A DNA stretch of 64,000 bases, from positions 424,645 to 488,644 of the forward strand of contig CAJNOP010000079.1 in the NCBI GenBank assembly GCA_905250075.1, read 5' to 3'. Below the pieces are notes generated by a model. The model did no database searches. It worked only from the letters and a program-made list of their open reading frames with translations, and was not told the origin of the DNA. Origin of the DNA: Rotaria sp. Silwood1 (taxonomy: Eukaryota > Rotifera > Eurotatoria > Philodinida > Philodinidae). Made by a program: the position numbers and the translations under genes. Positions 11,550 to 24,602 of the stretch are shown in pieces (position 1 is the first letter of the stretch; every line of letters starts with the position of its first letter).

Positions 11550-14500
11550 TATTATTATTGTTATTTTGTTTAACTACTTTAAAGAATATCAATTAAATTT
11601 ATTGCTTTTCAATTCACAAGAATAAAGTATGATATCAATTTTTTTTTGTCGTTTGTCGTTTACTTTGAATGACCTAAAGAATAAAAAAACCATGTTTTAC
11701 TACCTACATCAGATTTTTTTTTAATATAATAAATAAACTGATAAGAACGTTTATTTGTTGAAGAACACTATTTATTTATATTTATTTAACGTATATTTGT
11801 TTTAATAATCAATAATATAACCAGTTATTACTCTTATTGAAAAAAAAAACAAGTACCTTGATATTTCTTTTTCAATTTTATTTTAAATAAAAATATATTT
11901 CTAAGTAAAGTAAACCAGGAAAAAAATACTCTTTATTTCGAAAACTAATATTCTATTCATAGTCGATGTTTTCATAAATTATTTTCAGGAGAATGTCTAT
12001 CTTTCCGAGATTGCTAAAGAATCTTTTTGCAAAAATTTACGAAAGTTTACAAGTAAATGGATTTATAACAAATGTACAATAAAATCTCTATCATAGATTG
12101 AAAATGCTTCATTTCCAAGGTATGGATGATGCAACAATTATAAATCATTTGAGATTCTTCTTTTCAAAAATTTATATCGTTTTTTCAGATGAAAATTTTT
12201 CTGTAACAAATAGAAACAAGTCTCAATATATCTGGTTTCTTCATGAAAAAAATATAGATATTGACCCTCTAAATAAAGCTAAAACAGTAGAGATACTATG
12301 GCAATAGCATCACACAATACTTCTTTTTCGAATGATGCGAATTTTATAAGAATTTGTCAAACTTGGTAAGTATTATGTATTTACGAGGAAAACTAAACAT
12401 AAACATTCTTACTTAATCTAATAACCTATGAATATGATTGAGCTCAATAGTAGCGTCTTGTTGAAACAACTTTTTTGATTCCTATTACTATTGAAATTTT
12501 TGTATTCGAGAAAAACTATCATTAGGACATTCTAGCTTATGTCTACATTGCACTTTGTGCAACGTCAGATAATTTTCAACTAAAAATAAACTTATCCTTC
12601 CAATTGTATTTTGATAAAATAAATTAATTATTCTATATGATCAACCTTAACTTAGGAAAATTACTCAAGAGAAGAAGAAGATAATCATAATGTTATGTTG
12701 CGAGATAATCTGAAAAATACTCATTTCGAAGGTGATAATTACAAAGAAGAATAAAAGCTGCTATTATTGAATTAGATTCTAATTAATAATGAATGAATGA
12801 ATTTATTTAATTCTTGTTGATGAATATTTTTATTTCTTTTTTTAATTAATAAACGACGTAAAAGTCTTAGGAAGAATATCAAAATCTATTTCTTAACAAT
12901 ACAATATCGTATTGACTTTGACATTTTATTTTGAAAGAGCAAAGTTCATAGAGTATATACATAAAACGAAACGAAACAAAATAAAATCATTTTCAGGAAT
13001 GTTCTTTTTCAATATTGTTCTTTCACATACTTTCATAATAGGAAATAATATGTTAAGTTTCGATATGAAATGTACTCAATGAGATTATCAACAGATTATG
13101 AAAATAGTCACAGTTATAACTGTTATGTCTATTAATCAAAATCTATTTCATATTATTCTTTTTAAGCTTGTATTATTTTTCTTGTGGATAGAATTGTGTC
13201 AGAAATTTTAAAATCAAACCTTAAAACTAAACTAAAATTAACTGTAGAATGCTATTTTATAATCTAGTGTTATTATCAAAACTATTAGTAAAAATTTTTC
13301 ATTGTATTTATATTGTTTTACAAATTTTTATTCTTTACAATTATTGAGAAACAACAATGGGAATAACAAGCTTTCTTCTTTTTTAATAAATAATATGTAG
13401 AGATTATTCATAAAACATCAAGTAAAGACGTCGGTTGATAAATTCTTTTCTTGATAATATGTTAGCCTTCAGCATTATATTCATAAGATATATTACTAAA
13501 TGGAATCGATCTGCGAAAAAACTTTTGATTAGTAAATAAAAACTAAAACATAATATTGATTCTACTTAATATTGCGCTTTTCTTTGACGTGATACACATT
13601 ACTGATTACTATTCCGGAATTTCATACATATTTCATAAATTAGATATTCGAAGACCAATTGATTTTATTCAAAGCTGATTTTCTGCATTAAAATAAAATT
13701 AATGAAAAGAGAAAAAGAATTTTTCTTTCTCTAAAATCTTTTTAAAAAAAAATAACTAACTTATAATTTGATTAAATTTGAAATTAAGCTTGTTTTCTTT
13801 GTATGTTTACTCACAACGAATAACAAAAGATTGACATTAGATGATCCATCTCTACACAAATAAAAAAAGCAAGACACTAAATCAATAATCTTTTATCTCT
13901 CTCTTTCTGTCGCTTTTTTTCAATGTCATCATAATATATATTTTGAATTACATCTATAAATATAAAAACAAATCTTATTTGCATATCATTTCGTATAGTT
14001 TTATTCGATGAAAATTGAAATTCAAATCTGAATGCACACTAATCAGTTCACATATCATTTTCGTTACGATTATAGTCTTCATATCAATGGATGCAATCTC
14101 TTCTACAATGAATAACTTCGGTTTTTAAATTCATTCTTGATAATTTCTGAATGAAAAACGGTTTTATCCATAGTATCAATGCGTAGTCATAAACTAAACC
14201 ACTTTGATATCTGATCATCATCTCTGATAAATAGTTCTTAGACAAGTTCATCACAAATTTTGAATCTTGAATCCAATATCAAATCAATTTTATGCATTAT
14301 TTACATGACAAATTCCAGGAAACGACATAAAATATCACGTTAATTATTAGTTATATTCATTTATCGTAATGTTCCAAAATCCTTTGATACATAAGACTAG
14401 TGTTTCACAATATTTATGAATGGGATGCGTAAAATGAAGAATACTTCATTGAATAGGAATAAAGTGTTTTTTTTTTCTAATAATTCTTGTTCTTTTTATG

Positions 14501-15911
14501 ATATTGATTTAAAATGTGTAAATCTCAATCATCATTTTTCATGAAAGGGACTATAGAAATTTTTTAAATATATTTTCATTCTAGTTAGCTATCAACGAAA
14601 TTCACCGCAATTAGTGTAAGAGTGACGAAGAAAACAATTTGTTCATTATCAATAATAATTACTATTAGTATTATTATGGTGTTTGATTTATGAGCACTAG
14701 ATATTGAAATCATTTCGATTATTTTGACTGTCAATAAAACAAGAATAATCATAATAACAACGATAACTTCCCGATATAATTAATAGATAAATAAGAGTTT
14801 ATAATTTCATTATCTTTTGATGAAACTGTTTTCGAGATATGATTTATATTTGAGAAAAAAATCCAATGAAATAACATAACTTAGAATGATCTTTATTAAT
14901 ATTTTAATATATTACTCCATTTGTATTCATTAAGTATATGAAAACAATCTTTTTTTTCAGATACGTGAACATCAAATGAGAATTTTCTAAATAATAATTT
15001 TTTTGGTTTATGTAAATAATAGTTACCATGAATAAGACAACAACTGCAGGCAGTAAATATCCTCATCAATGACAAGAATATTGAACCAATTGAAATTATA
15101 AGAGTTTTTCTTTTCTTTTTTAATTTTAATAAATGTTCCTCAAGTTAGTAATAGTAATATATTTCGCTTTTTTCATTAACACCTAATACATTGTGTGAAA
15201 TATCTACTTCAATGCCATTTCAATGTTTAAATTATACAACAGACACCTATGATACAAAACAAATTTCATATGTTTTATCGAATTCATATTGAGACAATGT
15301 ATGGTTATTCACTATTAATCCTATGTGAAGTCCATTGCAAGAGTATAGTTGATCGTCTAGTTATTTATGTGCCAATAACAAATAAATGTTATAGAAGCCG
15401 TTTATACTGGTTTGTATGCACAAGAATATTTTTAAATAGTTTGAAAAACTATAACAAGTAACATTTTCGACTAAATAATATTATATGAACATATTCAAGA
15501 TGTAATCATATATTCATGTTCATGCTTGTTACATCGCTGTCATGTAATTTTCATTATTGTATAACTTAATTTCATTCCTGATAAACATAGCGAGACATCA
15601 CTATTATTCTAAAATAATATGTCCTTTGTTTTCTATGAATATTGTTTTATTAATAAACATTATGTTAAGAGATATGGCATCATAATGGCACAAATGATGA
15701 AAGTCAATTCAAATTTTGAAAATTCTTCATACGAGACGAATTATTGCATGGAATTCAATTGGATGGGATGGAATACATTATTAATACCATAGGATGTAAT
15801 GGAACACACCAACTGATCTCATGAAACTATTTTTTCGTCCAGTATCATCTTTTTCAAAGTGTGATATAGATCAAATATATTTTTATATTTCATTTTGTGA
15901 TTATTAATACT
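11550..15911. other. Long gene-free A/T-rich stretch
   Basis: About 4.4 kb. Short ORFs such as 12098-12307 (69 codons) and 15249-15461 show no recognisable domain and lack splice-joined neighbours. The promoter of the 5'-nucleotidase gene should lie just right of 11549. Nothing else was recognised. Confidence 0.5.
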
Positions 15912-16700
15912 ACCGGTGGTCCATAAATAATTGGATACTTCAATTTTTTTTAATGAAAACCAATGGTACAGTTCAAAGGCTTCATTTTAAGCTCATTGGA
16001 TAGAGAATTTTTCTTGCTACGACATAGTCGACTTGATTTTTCAAATAAGTTGTACTTGTTGGCAAGCATTAAGAAAGACTGATAGTCGCTCAATTGTTCA
16101 GTTGCGATTGTTTGTCATTTTCTCTGGATATCTAATGATTCGTATAAGCCTGTGTCTATCCAAGTTCGATATTAAATGTTAAGAATTTAGCATCAATATA
16201 CAGAGAAGTGCATGTAATACGACTTGAAGACCTTTTTAGGCTTCTGATAGTGTCGATCGTATGCAAGTACCTTAGAACTCACACTTGGCACTATTTCTTT
16301 GGATGTACTTTCGGAGTACGTGATTTCAAAAGTCAGAGGCATTCTATAAAAGATTCATTATAATATCTTCGAACATCGACTTTAATCCTTAATAAAACGC
16401 CGTCACATTTCAAGTAAACAACGCAAATCTTTGAAGTATTTTCAATTAAAAATAAACAATGGTGTGGACTTATCAGAAAAGAGTTCTTTATGATTTTTTC
16501 GAGTTCTTATTTCAAAAATTTCTCTTCCAGATTTTTTTCCCAAACTCCAAAACAGCGAGTGATGAAGAACTCCTCAAATATTTTGTAATATATGTCAAAA
16601 TTCTAGATAACTGGTTTCTAGAAAAAAAAACCGTTGTTAATCAATTTTGTTCTGTTTCTCGATCGTAATTGTACAATTGAGTAGCTGTTAGTCTTTTTCT
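15912..16700 (+). mobile_element. Tc1/mariner-type transposon relic
   Basis: A Tc1-like end, 'ccggtggtccataaataatt' followed by 'ggatactt', begins at 15913 after a TA. Downstream, about 16395-16530, the broken frames read KRRHISSKQRKSLKYF and then, after a frame change, WTYQKRVLYDFFEFLFQ. This resembles the Tc1 transposase region '(K)xxxLTxxxRKxRLxFA…W…W(K)KVLFSDESxF', with the DES triad region eroded. Several stops and frame changes are present, and no matching right inverted repeat was found. It looks like an old inactive copy. The identification rests on my recollection of the family pattern. Confidence 0.45.
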
Positions 16701-17589
16701 GATTTTTGTTAGCAGCTTGATAGTGAGAAAAATTCTCTATCGAATGAATTTAGAATGACATCTTTGTACTGTAGTTTCGAACTTCATAAAAAGAAAATAA
16801 AAGTATGCCCTTCTTTACAGATTTCTTGTTACTTTTGACCACCACTTGACTTTCCATTTATTTTATTTTTTTTTGTTTCTTATACTAATGATTTATTGTA
16901 GCGAAGTACTGCAAAGCGTAGTTCTATTTTAATAAATCGCACAAAAGACGTACGAGAACAAAGATCTGTATTTATTTTTATTCATTAATATTATGGAATT
17001 ATCAGAGAAAAAAACTATTTTACTTCGACAAAAACTTGATATACTGAAACAGTAAAAATTTAGAAAAATAGATTCATTTGTATTTATGAAATACCGATCG
17101 ATCTGTTTTTTCATTAGATTAATTCTTTTGTTGGTGGTTTATACAGTGATCATGATTTACAGGACATTTTGCAGAAGTATCAAGTGAAAAGATCAATGAA
17201 TATCGTTTGTTAATTTATTGAACTAATATGTCAGTCCACAAACTCTAATTTCTTGGAATATCTAAATTGAGGAACTTAGTCAAATCAAACAGTGAATCAT
17301 ATCGTTTTCTATTTCCTTTCGAGTTTTATAGTAATGACAGCCACAGAGAGTCAATGCAATCAAAGTCTTTTTATCATTAATTTCTCTTTATTACTTAAAT
17401 GGAAAATTTCAGTGTCTGACTTCAACTAGCAAAGGAAAATCACAAGTATTTGCGTTTTGATAAAAAAGGTCGAAGCAGTCTATGTTCTTCAATTGTAACA
17501 AGTTAACACACAATTTTCAATCAAACTTTGTTATCATAGAGAAGTTCATATTGACAGCAAGTTCAATATCGATCTAGACAATATTTTTG
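16701..17589. other. Gene-free stretch downstream of the pseudogene
   Basis: A/T-rich, no supported gene. The 61-codon ORF at 16929-17114 has no features of a protein. Confidence 0.4.
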
Positions 17590-18537
17590 TTATTCGGTAT
17601 ACCATTCTTGAGCTTCTTCGACCAAACTTTGATTAATCTTTCGTTGTTTGATTAGTGGGGTAGACGTTGGTGATAAAATTGGTTCCGATGAGATGTCTGA
17701 CACAGTATCCGATAAAGTTTGCTCATCGATCTGAACTTTAGCACGAAATGTTTCTGTGTTCGCTTTGAAATGTGTGCTTTCTCGAGGAAACGGTGCAGAA
17801 TAATAAGGTTGAATAGCCCTTTTTCTGCCAAAAAAACGATAGATGCGCCACATATTGGTCATAAGCAGTGTAAAAAAGAATGCTCGAGCTTGTGCGTTTT
17901 GACGTGTACATAAGTAATAAATTATTACAGGTATCCAAATTGGTGCCAATAATGTAATTAGCATTAGTGTTTCAATAATAACTAGTACCAAGACAGGTTT
18001 GTTACGTTCGATCGAAGGTAGAGATTGTAAGTATTCTATATATAATGGATGAATATTGTGGTGTGTTGCGCCACTACGTAGAAGACCAATATAACGGTTG
18101 CTGGGTAGCGCATGGTGATACAATATGGCTGGACTTGTCTGTTGAACTACTAATGCGTAAGCTTCAATTATACGACCATCGTATGCATGCACATTGACTT
18201 TTTTCGGTATATATCCATTTGCGTCTACTCCACTTCCTCCTTCAGTTGCCATTAAATGTTTAAATTCTTTACTGATCATTTTATGTAGAACTCCGTGAGT
18301 TTCAGCATCATGATTTTCTTTAATATTCCCAAAGCATGGTTCAACCGCAGGAATACCACGAAAGTCGAACGTCAACTATCATCCTTCCAATATTCCTGGA
18401 ATAGATTCTACTGGGTGAATTTTTCGTCGACCACTTAAAATATTAGGGTGCATATGGGAGCCATACGCGAAATTGTATACGTACTCTAGATAGGTTAATG
18501 GAAACAAAGGCTCCGAAGTGGAGTTAGATTCACTCAT
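17590..18537 (-). pseudogene. Gamma-glutamylcyclotransferase-like gene with twin stop codons
   Basis: One frame runs from an ATG at 18537-18535 to TAA at 17592-17590 (315 codons plus stop). It is broken only by adjacent TGA (18381-18379) and TAG (18378-18376). The N-terminus has NFAYGSHMHPNIL, the glycine-rich YGS substrate loop of the GGCT/AIG2 fold. After the stops come LTFDFRGIPAVEP, a central ATEGG whose Glu fits the catalytic position, and SNRYIGLLRSGA, all typical of the family. A hydrophobic segment (VLVLVIIETLMLITLLAPIW) and a basic Ser/Thr-rich tail follow, so the ancestor was a membrane-tethered cyclotransferase acting on gamma-glutamyl compounds such as glutathione products. The stops sit in 'GILEG-stop-stop-LTF', where relatives usually have Trp then Arg or Gln. 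No other damage is seen, so the loss is recent or the stops are decoded. Confidence 0.8.
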
Positions 18538-21500
18538 CTAGAATAGAGCTGAATATTCAATGGAAAAGAGGATTTGATATTTTCACAGAACCCATTGAAG
18601 ATTAAAGAAAAGTTATGACCCATTCGACCACATATGAAACTTAAAATGTTCACGCACAGTAGGTTAAGCCCAGTTTCGACCTGTTTTAGAGTCGATTTGT
18701 CCATAAAACTGTTTCAATACTCCTTTCATATGTTCCAAGTACATCTTCAAGAGCTCCATTACATGGTGAACACTGTTCTTCGATATATCTTTTATTTACA
18801 AAGAAAAGCGTCAAATACCTGTTTTTCTCTCATTGAATCAATTTATACAAACAGTAATTTTTGGATCGATTCGACAACAAACATGTTCCAACAAAAATAT
18901 TCATGTTCCAAGAAGAATTTGATGAGGTTTCTTCAATGGTAAAAAATCGATCTGAATTACGTTCTCTATTTTCAAGATATCGCTATTTTACCACCCATAT
19001 TTGTCCTGTTCTCTTGTATTTCCTGAGCCGATTGGCCTATCAAAACGTTTCAACAAACATAATTTATGTATCAAGTAGAACTCAGCAAGCTTTATCAGTT
19101 GATGAAAATTGCAACTGAATAATATTCTTTGCTGTCATAACATTTTCACCGTACCAGCCACCTACGTCAAATCGCTAATTGGGTCTGAAAATTGAGGATT
19201 TTTTGAGAACTAAAGATCCTAGGTTCATATAATATTTTGACCATTCATTTTCAATTAAATGCTTCTATTCCTTCAACATCATCAGATGTAGTCTTGTTAA
19301 CCTAATATTTTGATTTCTTGTTTTGATAAGTCTTTTGTTTCCACTTATTTCATAATTTGCTTTCAGATCATCTTCATTTGATACATCATATCTATATTGA
19401 CCAACTTGAAACACGTCCATCTTTTCTCACTCGTCGGATCTAAGTTGAATTAGGAGGTAAGGATAGAAGCAGAGTATCTAATAGCTGTATTTCGTACGTA
19501 GTATATATACTACATAGTACAAGAGAACAAAGAAAGGAAGAAATGAGAAGTGAATCTCATTATAATATAGTTGAACTTCTATACTTATCCTTTGATTTAA
19601 TTAAGTGTTAGTAAATTTTATTTATTGATCCTTAAATTAATTAACAAACATGATGCATCACTAACGGACTATTCCAGTAATTTATCTGATCATTCATTCA
19701 ATTTATTAATTTAATAATCGTTTAACTTACCATTGATTTCATCTGTTTTTTTTTGACTAATTATTTTGTTTCCAAAAACTAAGACAAATATCATTCATAC
19801 AAACCACATGTCTCGAATTTTGCTTTTATCATATTTCTCAAAATTATACAAAAAGCTCTTTGTTACATATCTTCATTAATAGTTCAATGATAATTGATAT
19901 TTCGCTGAATGAAGAAATTGAATTTCATCCAGAACAGAATATACTAATGATATTAGTTCTAATACATGATAAAATTAGACAAAATTTATCGGTTAATATG
20001 GTTGTATCTGGCCTTTCTATTGACTTTAAAACAGGATCTAACCAATTATAATTCAATGATTTGATTTCGAAACTTCATTAATTAAATTATCTATATATTT
20101 GGTAGCGTAACCGAGAAAGTACCTATCTAGATTATTAGCATGTATAACTGTGAATAGTACAATATAAACTAATTTTTTTTCTTTATAATGTAGTCCTACA
20201 ATGATCCTGCATGCAACTGGTTATCTTCATAGAATACCATTATGATATTTTGAATATTATTTATAAATTATACTGAAAACATCTATTTGCTGATAATCTC
20301 TCCATTCATGTGTCTTCTTCCGCCAATTGATCCTCCAGAACTGTCATCTCTAATCTAATTGACCAACTTAAAGACATGATTACTTGATTAATTTCTTAAG
20401 CTTTAGTGTAAAACCAACTAATAAATTTCTACAGAACTTTTTTTTGGTATTCTTTCATTATTAAGTCGCTCTTGTCATTCTTCAATTATAGTTATTGTTG
20501 GTATTTCATCTGTTGTTGCGAAGAAATTAAATAGCTTTGAACTCTTCTTTGTCGTAATCTGTCATTCATGTCACGACTTTTTCATAAAGAATCCGACATT
20601 CGAAAAACTTGACAATATTTAAACATTTTTCATCAATTTGAATGTTGAATGATGCTATGGTTTATCGATTGTATAATGCTAATATAAGACTATATTATCA
20701 AGTGTTTTTTTTAAAATCTATTCTATTTTATTGAGAACCAGTCATGATTTGTACGATGCAATAAATGATCAATGTTCGAATCTACGAAAATACAAATGAA
20801 TAAACAAATTTACAAAGCACATTAATCTAAAAGCAACTCTATTGTTCTCAAAACAAATCCATCAATTTGATGTGACTGTCTTCAATACAAGATGCACTTG
20901 TCATATACTTATGAGTATTACCATAATTCTCTGCTACTAAAATAAAAAGACGATTTATAGACAAAGAAAAGAATGATCAAAAAGGATTACAAACTTCTTC
21001 TATAACCATTAGTTTTCTTTATTTCACCATGTTCATTGCTTCATCTGAATTATTATCATTATAAATTTATTCTATCGATCGTTCTGCTTCTAGTCTTGAA
21101 AATTCTTTTTTCTTTTCTTCTCATCGTTTTCGGTATGCACTAAATGTATTAATGTAAACACTTACAACCAAATGTACACTTATTTTTCTTGTAGCCACAG
21201 TCTTCCTATTCATATGTCTAATTATTAATCACCGTTTAATATATATGATTTCTTTATTTTTTTCTCTATCATAAGAACATAGTTCGCCCACAACGAAGAA
21301 CCATGAGGACATGGCACACACTTCATTATTAAAAAACGTTATCATATATATGGAAATATTTCTGAATAACATATCATATACTAGCAATTTTATTTGATAA
21401 ATATTAGAAAATTCGTCTCATTTAAGAAATCATCATGAAAACATGACCATTTTAATATCATCACATGAAACGGATAAAAGTTTCAGTTAGTTCTTTAAAC

Positions 21501-21837
21501 TTTGCAATATTTTTTTAAGTATTGACAGAGGACAGCCTCTAAGTTAGCTTATCTTTTCTTACCCTTGTCATAATCTTTACCAACATGCAACAGAGACCAT
21601 GTCAAAAATAGAACTAATATTTTCTATTTCTCTTATCGAGTTTATTATAGTTATGTGAACAAAGGAAATAAGTCTGATTATTGATAATTATTGATCTTCG
21701 AAAATGAAAACACATAATCATCTACTTTCATTTATGTAATTATATGAAACCGTTTTGAGAAAAAGATGAAAGAAAAAAGAAATTTCAAATAATTATAATT
21801 AGTAGTTTTTATATGTAAGTACATCATTTTCGATACA
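18538..21837. other. Mostly gene-free, with unresolved ORF fragments
   Basis: Between 18600 and 19120 both strands have short protein-like frames: plus-strand ORFs 18634-18942 and 18861-19118, and a minus-strand run near 18650-18790 (ELLKMYLEHMKGVLKQFYG). I cannot decide which, if any, was coding. A 63-codon frame at 19860-20051 (…DISLNEEIEFHPEQN…) may be another remnant. No domain was recognised. The rest is A/T-rich DNA. Confidence 0.4.
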
Positions 21838-22552
21838 CCGACAGTTGAACCTCCCGATAGTCGAGCTTCCGACAACTGAGCCTTTATTGATTAATTACGA
21901 AAGAAATTAAACCAATATACAATAGCTTTGTTGAACTCAGAAGTAGTGCACAGTAGAGATGGACACAGTACAAATTTTTCTTTCCGACTTGCTATCTGTC
22001 TCTGTCCTGATGAACGGTAGGATAGGGTATAGATTATAGTTTTGTTCTATTCTGTGTCCATCTGTAGTGTACACAAACTGACACCATATTCCTACAGTAT
22101 TAATGACTCGCTAGTATATTTCTCTATAGCTGAACGAGTCATCTTAATAAAAACCAAGGGTATCAGAGTTTGTGTACTGCTGTATGTGAATAGAACATCC
22201 ACATCCCATTGCGATCATAATTACACTCCCTATAGATACGCAAACCCATCAAGTAGAGGTTGGTACTTGGTTTTCACGGATATCACAATTGACACAGTTT
22301 TAAAAAATCGCAAAGATAGAATAGTAATGGAAACTGGATAACAAAAATAAAAATAATTTGAAAACCTTACTCGTTTTCGTACAAATGACTGATTTGGCTA
22401 TGGAGGAGTATAATAGGGACTCATCGATCTCATAGGAAAATGTTACATGCTTCTGTCTGCTAAACTTGTATTGAACAAAGTTATTGTATAGTGATTTAAT
22501 TTCTTTCATAATTAATCAGTAAAGGCTCAAGTGTCGGGAGCTCAACTGTCGG
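21838..22552. mobile_element. Inverted-repeat element, ~715 bp, unknown superfamily
   Basis: The left end (21838-21898) and the right end (22509-22552) are inverted copies: ccgacagttgaacctcccga…gagcctttattgattaatta against taattaatcagtaaaggctc…ctcaactgtcgg. The left arm is itself built from about three ~15-bp units of the form CCGACAGTTGAGCT. No target duplication was evident. The interior has no transposase; the ORF at 22042-22341 has no family motif. A smaller hairpin element is nested at 21945-22072. It is probably a non-autonomous DNA transposon. Confidence 0.65.
21945..22072. mobile_element. Short hairpin MITE nested in the larger element
   Basis: The ends agtagagatggacacag (from 21953) and ctgtgtccatctg (to 22064) are inverted copies. 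They are flanked by tagtgcac and tagtgtac, a 7-of-8 match that suggests an 8-bp target duplication. The ends resemble those of the MITE at 5009-5397 (CAGAGATGG), so hAT is the likely superfamily. The exact boundary is uncertain by one base. Confidence 0.55.
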
Positions 22553-23960
22553 GTCACCATAATTTTCCATAGAAAATAACGATTAATTTAATTGATTTCA
22601 AATTAATTGATACAACTATATATTCAAATAAAGTTTCACTAATTGCCACATGTACGATTTCAATCTTAATCGTATTGTAAATTGAAGAGTAATGTAGAAT
22701 ATTTTTTATCGAATGAATATCAACAAAACAATTGAACATAATTATTGTTACTTTAATCGAACATACTAACAAGCCTTCAAAGCTACAAAATGTGCTTGGT
22801 TTTCTAATAGTCAATGTAGGTCTGATGATTGTAATTATGATAATAGTGGACATTGAAAAAAAATGTCTTAGAATGAATTCTATCGAACTTAGCATCATTT
22901 GATTCATTTTCAGTTGACAAATCGCTATACATGGGCTAGGATTCATTTTCAATTATATATGTGAGGGAGCAGTAAAATAATGTCAATTCTATTATCAATC
23001 AAAAGCTAATTGATTTATTGATAATCTCGTGACTTATTCTTATTTGCCAAATGGACAACTTAACAAAAGTGTATTTTATATATGATGGATGCAAAGATCT
23101 TCGTTTACCATTCTAACATTTCATTACATAGTCTTCAATCATTTTTGTTACCTTATTTCCTTATTCTCTCATTATACGATACATAGTGGAAAATGAATAT
23201 TTATTTTAAGGTTGATGATTGAAGTGAGTGCAAAACAGAAAGAAAATAAGTTTCATAACCATCACTTGTATCATGTTAAACATTAAAATTATCTGAAACA
23301 AAATTAAAAAAAAAGCCTTTGTTTAAAGGATTTTCTATGAATAAAATTCTTTATGTTTATATTTTATTAGGAAAAAACTCTCAATATAATACCAATCGAA
23401 TAAAAACGAAAAGAGATAAGTAATTTTAAAGATAAATCTATTGTAAGTCTTCATAATATCTGTCAGAATATCTGGATAATAAAGAACGACAAAACTTAAA
23501 AATATGTATTTTAAAAAAGATACTTAAACAAGATTTTTTTTTGTGTCAATTATATTTGACAGAAAGACTTATTTTATTCATTTTTACGTAGATCTAATAA
23601 GAAGTTCTGTGCTTGTTTCTCTTTGCTTATTTAATGCACACTATTGTCAATGACTTTTTTATGTTATTCTTTGAACCTGTCAAATCTAATCAACATTTCT
23701 TTTTTTTTTTCATTTATTTCCTTAAATAATTTTATTTCCGCTCGTCTCATCATCTCTCTCGATCATATACATCCTCTTGTGTATGTTCGATAGACGTTTC
23801 AATGTCGAACTTTATTATATTTCAACAAATCTTCTTATTTATCATAAGAAAAATGCTTATAATAAAAAAAAAAAATAAAAATAAAATTTTTGTCAAATAA
23901 ATTCTATTTATTCTATAATAAAAATCGAATTCTATTTACAATAAATAACGAAAATGAATG
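22553..23960. other. Gene-free A/T-rich stretch
   Basis: No supported gene. The 132-codon minus-strand ORF at 22554-22952 starts inside the repeat end and is a run of Ile/Ser/Thr codons with no motif. The 3' UTR of the protoglobin gene probably extends left from 23961. Confidence 0.4.
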
Positions 23961-24602
23961 TCAACTACAAATACATTTTCCTTTTTCATGATTTGTCGTT
24001 CGTATTGATGAATTGTCTTGTGATGATTCAAGATAATGCATAAGAAATAAATCACTTTGAATTCGAAATACTTTATTTAATGCTAATAAAACATTTTTTT
24101 TTGTATTATTATCGAAGTTTTCATTAGACCAAACAGTTTCAGCAAGAAGATTTTCTATATAAGCTAATGTAGCATTAATATGAATAAAATCAACATTAAT
24201 TGATGCTGCACCAACTTTATTTGTATGCATTCGACCAACTCTCGAAAGATATGCAAGAAATTCATTTGTCCATTGACGTTGTAAAAGTAATCGTTTCAAA
24301 TAACCACTTAACATATCTCTTCGGTAAACCATTTGTGCTGAATCTAGTGAAATATTTTCATTTTTTTTTGAATGTCCATCAAAAACATCATTATGTATAA
24401 TAAAATAAGTTTTTGTTATATCATATTGAAATAATTTTCTATAAACTGAATCAACAATAACTGGAATAACTGAAGCTGCTGATGATGCAAACATATTTAA
24501 TGCTGATATATCTTCTGATGTAAAACTAATAAATTTTGAAAAATAATCAAAACGATAATGAATATCTTCATGTAATCGATCATTATCTATATGTTCTGTC
24601 AT
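23961..24602 (-). CDS. Protoglobin / globin-sensor domain protein
   Basis: Intronless, 213 residues from an ATG. The whole protein is one single-domain haem globin of the protoglobin/globin-coupled-sensor type: RFDYFSKFISFTSEDI (17-32), PVIVDSVYRKLFQYDITKTYF (47-67), DMLSGYLKRLL (96-106), and VGRMHTNKVG (122-131), where His126 is the expected proximal haem ligand, then INVDFIHINA (135-144). There is no attached cyclase or kinase, so it should bind O2, NO or CO rather than signal directly. The last four residues, Cys-Ile-Cys-Ser preceded by Lys-Gly-Lys, resemble a CaaX prenylation or dual acylation site and suggest membrane tethering. Such proteins are best known from archaea, bacteria and fungi, so horizontal acquisition is plausible. 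Fold call firm; lipidation and transfer inferred. Confidence 0.85.
   Translation of the reverse strand: MTEHIDNDRLHEDIHYRFDYFSKFISFTSEDISALNMFASSAASVIPVIVDSVYRKLFQYDITKTYFIIHNDVFDGHSKKNENISLDSAQMVYRRDMLSGYLKRLLLQRQWTNEFLAYLSRVGRMHTNKVGAASINVDFIHINATLAYIENLLAETVWSNENFDNNTKKNVLLALNKVFRIQSDLFLMHYLESSQDNSSIRTTNHEKGKCICS

Noticed and set aside
12098..12307. 69-codon plus-strand ORF
   Set aside because: No ATG at its first codon, no motif and no neighbouring exons.
18634..19118. Overlapping plus-strand ORFs and a competing minus-strand frame
   Set aside because: Both strands look weakly protein-like and neither shows a domain, so a gene cannot be assigned.
22554..22952. 132-codon minus-strand ORF next to the inverted-repeat element
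   Set aside because: Low-complexity Ile/Ser/Thr-rich translation, no domain, and its end coincides with the repeat boundary.
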